A stretch of DNA of 38,718 nucleotides from assembly GCA_016179185.1 (NCBI GenBank), contig JACORW010000075.1, forward strand, positions 1-38,718, given 5' to 3'. Below the pieces are notes generated by a model, which ran no database searches, was not told where the DNA came from, and saw nothing but the letters and a program-made list of their open reading frames with translations. The DNA comes from Gammaproteobacteria bacterium (GTDB taxonomy: Bacteria > Pseudomonadota > Gammaproteobacteria > Eutrophobiales > Eutrophobiaceae). Below are positions 34,960 to 38,718 of this stretch, one piece after another; the stretch's first letter is position 1; the number at the start of each line of letters is the position of its first letter. Position numbers and translations under genes: made by a program.

Positions 34960-35604
34960 ATGGTTAAAGAGAACGAGCGGTGGATGGAAGCATCGGATGT
35001 CATCGCGATGTTTCCGACATTGGTCTGGAAGGTTCAGCTTAAATCGGAGTTTCACGAACCGATGGACGCGAAGATTCTTGCAGTGCTTGAACGAATGAGA
35101 CGGGATGGGCCGGAATCCGCTCCGGGCGAGGGGTGGCAGTCAGAACAGACACTGCATGAACGCGACGAAATGCAGGAGCTTGTTTCTTGCGTAAAAAACG
35201 TGGCGAAGGGCGTGCTGCGATCCCTGAAAACAGGTTATGACGCTTTCGAGATCACCGGCTGCTGGGCCACTGTCCTCGCCAAAGGTGCGTCACATAGAGC
35301 TCACAGTCACCCGAATAACTTCCTGAGCGGTGTTTATTATGTCCGCACTCAGTCAGGCGCGGATACCATAAACTTTCATGACCCAAGAACTCAGACCGCG
35401 ATCATCAGGCCGCCGGTTGTGGAACTCACGGCCGCGAATACCGATCAGGTGGTGGTGAGCGTCAGCAGTGGCACGCTGCTCATGTTTCCGGCCTACCTGC
35501 AGCACTCCGTGGATGCGAACAGGAGCGAGGAAGAGCGGGTAAGCATCAGCTTTAACATCATGTTCTCGGCATTCACCGAGAAGCTCAGCAAACCGCTATG
35601 GTAA
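34960..35604 (+). CDS. TIGR02466-type putative 2OG-Fe(II) oxygenase
   Basis: 214 residues from ATG 34960; ATG 34984 (MEASDVIAMFPTLVW) is an alternative closer to the family start. The reading frame continues upstream, but that part overlaps the modC fragment and is probably not coding. The core has HRAHSHPNNFLSGVYYV, NFHDPRTQ, then FPAYLQHSVDANRSEEERVSISFNI: an iron-binding H-x-H, the distal His in LQHSV and the Arg in ERVSISFN that would hold 2-oxoglutarate. The substrate of this family is not established here. The stop overlaps the end of modC by nine bases, convergent. Full length. Confidence 0.85.
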   Translation: MVKENERWMEASDVIAMFPTLVWKVQLKSEFHEPMDAKILAVLERMRRDGPESAPGEGWQSEQTLHERDEMQELVSCVKNVAKGVLRSLKTGYDAFEITGCWATVLAKGASHRAHSHPNNFLSGVYYVRTQSGADTINFHDPRTQTAIIRPPVVELTAANTDQVVVSVSSGTLLMFPAYLQHSVDANRSEEERVSISFNIMFSAFTEKLSKPLW

Positions 35605-36717
35605 GTGTGGATGGCCGGCCGGCATCAGGTGTATCGCCTCCGCCAGCAATGACACCGTGACCGGCCCGCCGCGGGCCAGGTCGTTGCGGCGCGCCACGTG
35701 GGTCGGCACGGACAGGAACAGGCTGCCGGCGCCGGTCCTGACGGTCAATGCCGTGCTGGCGCCGAGCGGCAGGTAATCCTCGATTTCTCCGGAAACGGGA
35801 TTTTCGTTTTCGCCGCGGGACGGACGGTCGCGCCGGTGCAGAATGACCCGTTCGGCGGGGATGACCCAGTCCACCCTGGTGCCCGGCGGGAATTCCCCGT
35901 GCAACGGGCATTCCAGTTCCGTCCCATTCCAGCGCAGCAGAGTAATGCCGCGATCCGGCAGGTGCGCCGCGATCTCGCCGGTGAACAGGTTGTCCAGTCC
36001 CACCAGTCTCGCCACGGCGGCAGACTTTGGCCGCGACAGGATGATTTCCGGCGTGTCGGTCTGAAGCGTCTCGCCACGATGCAGCACGCACATGGTATCC
36101 GCCAGCATGCGCGCCTCATCAAGGTCATGGGTCACCAGAATCACCGGCATGTCCAGTTGCCGCCGCAGGCGGGACAGTTCGCGCATCAGTTTGCGCCGGG
36201 TCTGCTGGTCCACGGCGGCGAAGGGTTCATCGAGCAGCAGCACCGACGGCTCCCGCGCCAGCGCCCGGGCGAGCGCGACGCGCTGCTGTTGACCCCCGGA
36301 TAGCTCGCTCGGCCGCCGGTGTTCCAGTCCGGCCATGTGCACCAGCTCCAGCAGTGCGCACGCCCGGTCTACCCGGGGCACGGCGCCGTCATGCACCGCC
36401 AGGGCCACGTTCTGCAACGCGGACAGGTGCGGGAACAGCGCGTAGTCCTGAAACACCATCCCTACGCGCCGCAATTGGGGCGCCAGGCAAACGTGATCTT
36501 TCTCATCCTGCCAGATCTGATCGCCGCAGCGGATCTCGCCGTGCCGGGGCCGGTGCAGTCCGGCGATGCTGCGCAACAGGGTCGTCTTGCCGCTGCCGGA
36601 AGGGCCGACGATGACCAGCAGTTGACCGGGGCCGCATTCCAGTTCCGCCTGCAACGGAATGGGTGCCGGCTGCGCGACGCGCAGGGACAGGGATCTACCA
36701 GGGGCGGGTGCGGCCAT
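35596..36717 (-). CDS. modC: Molybdate ABC transporter ATP-binding protein
   Basis: 373 residues from ATG 36717 (36726 and 36735 are possible; all overlap modB). Walker A GPSGSGKTTLLRS, Q-loop VFQDYALFPHLSALQNV, signature LSGGQQQRVALARALA, Walker B LLLDEPFAAVD and switch THD are present. The C-terminal half has a TOBE/molybdopterin-binding-like region. The end (AIHLMPAGHPHLP) lies inside the oxygenase gene opposite, and the 3' end sequence is duplicated at 34879-34930, so the last residues may come from the insertion. Last gene of modABC. Confidence 0.92.
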   Translation of the reverse strand: MAAPAPGRSLSLRVAQPAPIPLQAELECGPGQLLVIVGPSGSGKTTLLRSIAGLHRPRHGEIRCGDQIWQDEKDHVCLAPQLRRVGMVFQDYALFPHLSALQNVALAVHDGAVPRVDRACALLELVHMAGLEHRRPSELSGGQQQRVALARALAREPSVLLLDEPFAAVDQQTRRKLMRELSRLRRQLDMPVILVTHDLDEARMLADTMCVLHRGETLQTDTPEIILSRPKSAAVARLVGLDNLFTGEIAAHLPDRGITLLRWNGTELECPLHGEFPPGTRVDWVIPAERVILHRRDRPSRGENENPVSGEIEDYLPLGASTALTVRTGAGSLFLSVPTHVARRNDLARGGPVTVSLLAEAIHLMPAGHPHLP

Positions 36718-37375
36718 AGCGGTCATGAAGCGCATAAATCAATGTGATGGCCGCGAATGCGAGCCCCAGCAGAAACAGCGACATGATTCCGGCCCCGGCG
36801 TCGTCCAGGGCCTGCACGCGGTCGTAAATGGCAATCGAGATCGTGCGCGTCTCCCCCTCGATGTTGCCGCCCACCATCAGCACGACGCCGAACTCGCCCA
36901 GCGTGTGGGCAAAAGTCAGCACCAGCGCAGTGAGGATCCCGGGCCAGGCCAGCGGCAGTTCGATGCGCAGGAATGTCTGCCAGTTGGACAGGCCGCTGCA
37001 CCACGCCGCCTCCCGGATCGCGGTGGGGATCGCCTCGAATGCCCGTTGCATGGGCTGGATGGCAAACGGAATGTTGAACAACAGCGAGGCCAGCAGTATG
37101 CCCTCGAAGGAAAACGCCAGCGGCTCGTGCCGCAGGGCCTCCCAGACGCGGCCGAGAGGTCCATTGCTGCTCAGCATCCCGAGCAGGTAATAACCCAGTA
37201 CCGTGGGCGGCAGGATCAGTGGCAGCGCAATCAACGCCTGGGCCATGCTGCGCCCGCGAAAGGGGTGCCAGGCGAGCCGGCGCGCCAGCACGATGCCCAG
37301 CGGGATCAGGACCGCCGCGGTCAGCAGGCCAAGCTGCAGGGACAGCACCAGCGCGGTGGTGTCGAAATGTTTCAT
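36695..37375 (-). CDS. modB: Molybdate ABC transporter permease
   Basis: 226 residues, standard ModB length, with five membrane segments. The ATG overlaps the modA stop (ATGA). Family motifs are LALPLILPPTVLGYYLL-like ALPLILPPTVLGYYLLG, the substrate loop AIREAAWCSGLSNWQTFLRIELP (EAA motif: EAA---G---------LP) and VLTFAHTLGEFGVVLMVGGNI. It forms the membrane channel for ModA-delivered molybdate. Confidence 0.95.
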   Translation of the reverse strand: MKHFDTTALVLSLQLGLLTAAVLIPLGIVLARRLAWHPFRGRSMAQALIALPLILPPTVLGYYLLGMLSSNGPLGRVWEALRHEPLAFSFEGILLASLLFNIPFAIQPMQRAFEAIPTAIREAAWCSGLSNWQTFLRIELPLAWPGILTALVLTFAHTLGEFGVVLMVGGNIEGETRTISIAIYDRVQALDDAGAGIMSLFLLGLAFAAITLIYALHDRYGRTRPW

Positions 37376-38130
37376 GGGGCGGGGATTGTATAGCCCGAGC
37401 GGGACAGTAGTTCGCGCGCCGCGGAAGATTGCAGATACCTGAAAAACGATCGCGCCTCGTCACCGGCGCCGCGCAACAGCACCATGGTTTGCGCCAGCGG
37501 AATATGCCAGTCCGCCGGAACCGGCAAGAACCGGCCGTGATCCGACACCTCAGGCAGCAGCGCATAGGACTGCGCGATGAATCCCACGTCCACGCCGCCG
37601 GCAAGCGTGAACTGCACCGTCTGCGCCATGTTTTCGCCGAGCACGAGCCGGTCCTTTTCCACGGCCCACACGCCCATCCGGCGCAGCGCCTGTTGTGCCG
37701 CGGTGCCGAACGGCGCGACCTCGGGGTTGGCCATGGCAATGCGCCGGTAGTTCCCCGCCGAGAGCAGGCGGCCCAGGGCGGCCAGGTCCATGGCCGGTTC
37801 CAGCGACGAACCCTGCGGGATGAATGCGCCGATGTTTCCCAGGGCCAGCACCACCGGCGCTCCGTCGGTAAGACCATCGGCTTGCGCGCGCGTGGTGTAG
37901 TCGCCGACGGCGGCAATGTAGAGCTCGAAGGGCGCGCCCTGCCGGATCTGGCGCAGGAGATCGCCGGAGGATCCGAAGTTCAGCAGCATGCGTGCGCCGG
38001 TGTCGCGCGTAAAGTTTGCTGCGAGGGCCTGCACGGGCTTGCTCAGGTTGGCGGCCACGGCCACCACTGGCTCGGCGGCGCTTACATGGATCCAGTGCAG
38101 CAACGCAAACAGGGCCGGCAGCAGGCGCAT
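37372..38130 (-). CDS. modA: Molybdate-binding periplasmic protein
   Basis: 252 residues from ATG 38130 with a signal peptide (MRLLPALFALLHWIHVSAA). The oxyanion-binding fold is shown by VVAVAANLSKPVQALAANF, NFGSSGDLLRQIRQGAPFEL (the substrate-binding SS motif), and the region GENMAQTVQFTLAGGVDVGFIAQSY typical of ModA. Operon order modA-modB-modC with overlaps. Presence of modABC implies molybdoenzymes in the cell. Confidence 0.95.
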   Translation of the reverse strand: MRLLPALFALLHWIHVSAAEPVVAVAANLSKPVQALAANFTRDTGARMLLNFGSSGDLLRQIRQGAPFELYIAAVGDYTTRAQADGLTDGAPVVLALGNIGAFIPQGSSLEPAMDLAALGRLLSAGNYRRIAMANPEVAPFGTAAQQALRRMGVWAVEKDRLVLGENMAQTVQFTLAGGVDVGFIAQSYALLPEVSDHGRFLPVPADWHIPLAQTMVLLRGAGDEARSFFRYLQSSAARELLSRSGYTIPAP

Positions 38131-38137
38131 GGGGCCG

Positions 38138-38166
38138 AATATAGCAAGGTATACTTGACGGGTGAA
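38138..38166 (-). promoter_or_regulatory. Likely promoter of modABC
   Basis: Read on the minus strand: TTCACC (38166-38161), 17-base spacer, TATATT (38143-38138), ending seven bases before the modA ATG, so the leader would be very short. No Mo-box (ATCGNTATATA-type palindrome) is recognised and no modE gene is in the window. Confidence 0.5.
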
Positions 38167-38190
38167 CATGAACTCCCGATTTGCCGGCGG

Positions 38191-38682
38191 ATGATCATGG
38201 GCGACGCCGATTTCTGGTTCACGCTGAGCAGTATCGTCACGGTGTTCGGGTTGCCGCTCGCCATCTTTGTGTTCATCTACGAGCAGCGCAAGGAACGGGA
38301 AGACGCGAAGGAGAACACCTATCTGGCGCTGTCGGATGCCTACGCGGAATTTCTGCGCCTGGTCATCGCCAACCCGGATCTGCGCCTGCGTTCCCAGCCA
38401 TGCATCGTGAATCCCACCGGGGAACAGCAGGAGCGCATGCTGGTCATTTTCGACATCCTCATATCGCTGTTTGAACGCGCGTACATCCTCGTATACGAGG
38501 ACAACATGTCGGGAGATCAACTGCGCCGCTGGCGATCCTGGGAGGACTATATGCGCGAATGGTGCCGGCGCGAGGATTTTCGCGGCGTACTGCCGGAATT
38601 GCTGCACGGGGAGGACCCGGCGTTTGCGGAATACATTCGCAGGCTGGCGGCAGAGGAGGGAAAAGAAAGTCACAAGTTATAA
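38191..38682 (+). CDS. Membrane-anchored protein, same architecture as the MITE-broken gene
   Basis: 163 residues from ATG 38191 (ATG 38197 alternative). One N-terminal membrane segment (FWFTLSSIVTVFGLPLAIFVFIY, about residues 8-30) is followed by a helical cytoplasmic domain with ALSDAYAEFLRLVIANPDLRL, EEQ-like QQERMLVIFDILISLFERAYILVYED and WRSWEDYMREWCRREDFRGVLPELL. The restored product of 13014-13704 has the same order and length of parts, so both may belong to one DUF4760-like family. The stop TAA sits inside heptad repeats that continue to 38695. Function unknown. Confidence 0.8.
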   Translation: MIMGDADFWFTLSSIVTVFGLPLAIFVFIYEQRKEREDAKENTYLALSDAYAEFLRLVIANPDLRLRSQPCIVNPTGEQQERMLVIFDILISLFERAYILVYEDNMSGDQLRRWRSWEDYMREWCRREDFRGVLPELLHGEDPAFAEYIRRLAAEEGKESHKL

Positions 38683-38695
38683 GCTACAAGTCATA
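38668..38695. repeat. Single arm of heptad tandem repeats at the window end
   Basis: Four 7-mers, agtcaca agttata agctaca agtcata, of the same family as the tRNA spacers. They include the last codons and stop of the gene at 38191. A partner arm, if present, lies beyond the window. Confidence 0.7.
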
Positions 38696-38718
38696 GAAAA
38701 AGTAAGGATGCCCTGAGG

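Overview
The window is GC-rich (except part of the 31.7-35.6 kb segment), densely coded chromosomal DNA from a proteobacterium, most likely a gammaproteobacterium. The reasons are the nadC/ampD-ampE arrangement, lpxH-ppiB-cysS, and the block tRNAs-tig-clpP-clpX-lon-hupB-tRNA(Val)-tRNA(Asp)-ppiD followed by fabI and an oligopeptide ABC operon, an order also known from Pseudomonas. A methylotroph-type pair, mtdA and fchA (methylene-H4F dehydrogenase and methenyl-H4F cyclohydrolase), suggests C1 metabolism. folD, which in Pseudomonas follows cysS, is absent from that place, so MtdA plus FchA may do its job.

Layout. 0.2-1.1 kb: a doubtful small ORF and a higBA toxin-antitoxin pair with a palindromic operator. 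1.2-5.5 kb (minus strand): the SRAP protein YedK, then a likely operon mtdA - Sel1/SPOR lipoprotein-like exported protein - two tandem paralogues of an unrecognised family, closed by a perfect 16-bp hairpin. 5.7-11.6 kb: fchA, nadC, ampD, ampE, lpxH, ppiB, cysS. 11.7-12.6 kb: tRNA-Pro, tRNA-Arg(UCU), tRNA-His, tRNA-Lys. The tRNA-Arg gene is split in its anticodon by a 223-nt group I intron, and the tRNA genes are separated by inverted pairs of heptanucleotide tandem repeats. 12.6-14.8 kb: small hypothetical genes, one of them a membrane-protein gene interrupted by a MITE, and a small exported Cys-rich protein. 14.95-23.8 kb: tRNA-Leu, tig, clpP, clpX, lon (with a sigma32-type promoter), a second MITE exactly at the lon stop codon, hupB, tRNA-Val, tRNA-Asp, a terminator, ppiD. 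23.8-31.0 kb (minus strand): a DAACS-family symporter, fabI, and a four-gene peptide ABC transporter operon with overlapping genes. 31.2-31.7 kb: a MESH1-like (p)ppGpp hydrolase.

31.7-35.6 kb looks like an accessory island: a lower-GC membrane-anchored protein, a hemolysin III/TrhA-type membrane protein, an IS110-family transposase remnant, a second toxin-antitoxin pair with its own palindrome, and a 2OG-Fe(II) oxygenase-like gene bracketed by a duplicated piece of the modC 3' end. 35.6-38.1 kb is the molybdate transporter operon modABC (minus strand). The window closes with a membrane-anchored protein whose architecture resembles that of the MITE-broken gene, its stop codon lying inside another heptad repeat.

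The strongest unusual signals are the intron-split tRNA-Arg gene, the MITE whose conceptual removal with one 4-bp target duplication exactly restores a 174-codon reading frame, the heptad inverted-repeat families, and the unrecognised paralogue pair behind mtdA. All homology statements come from recognising motifs by eye; no database search was run.
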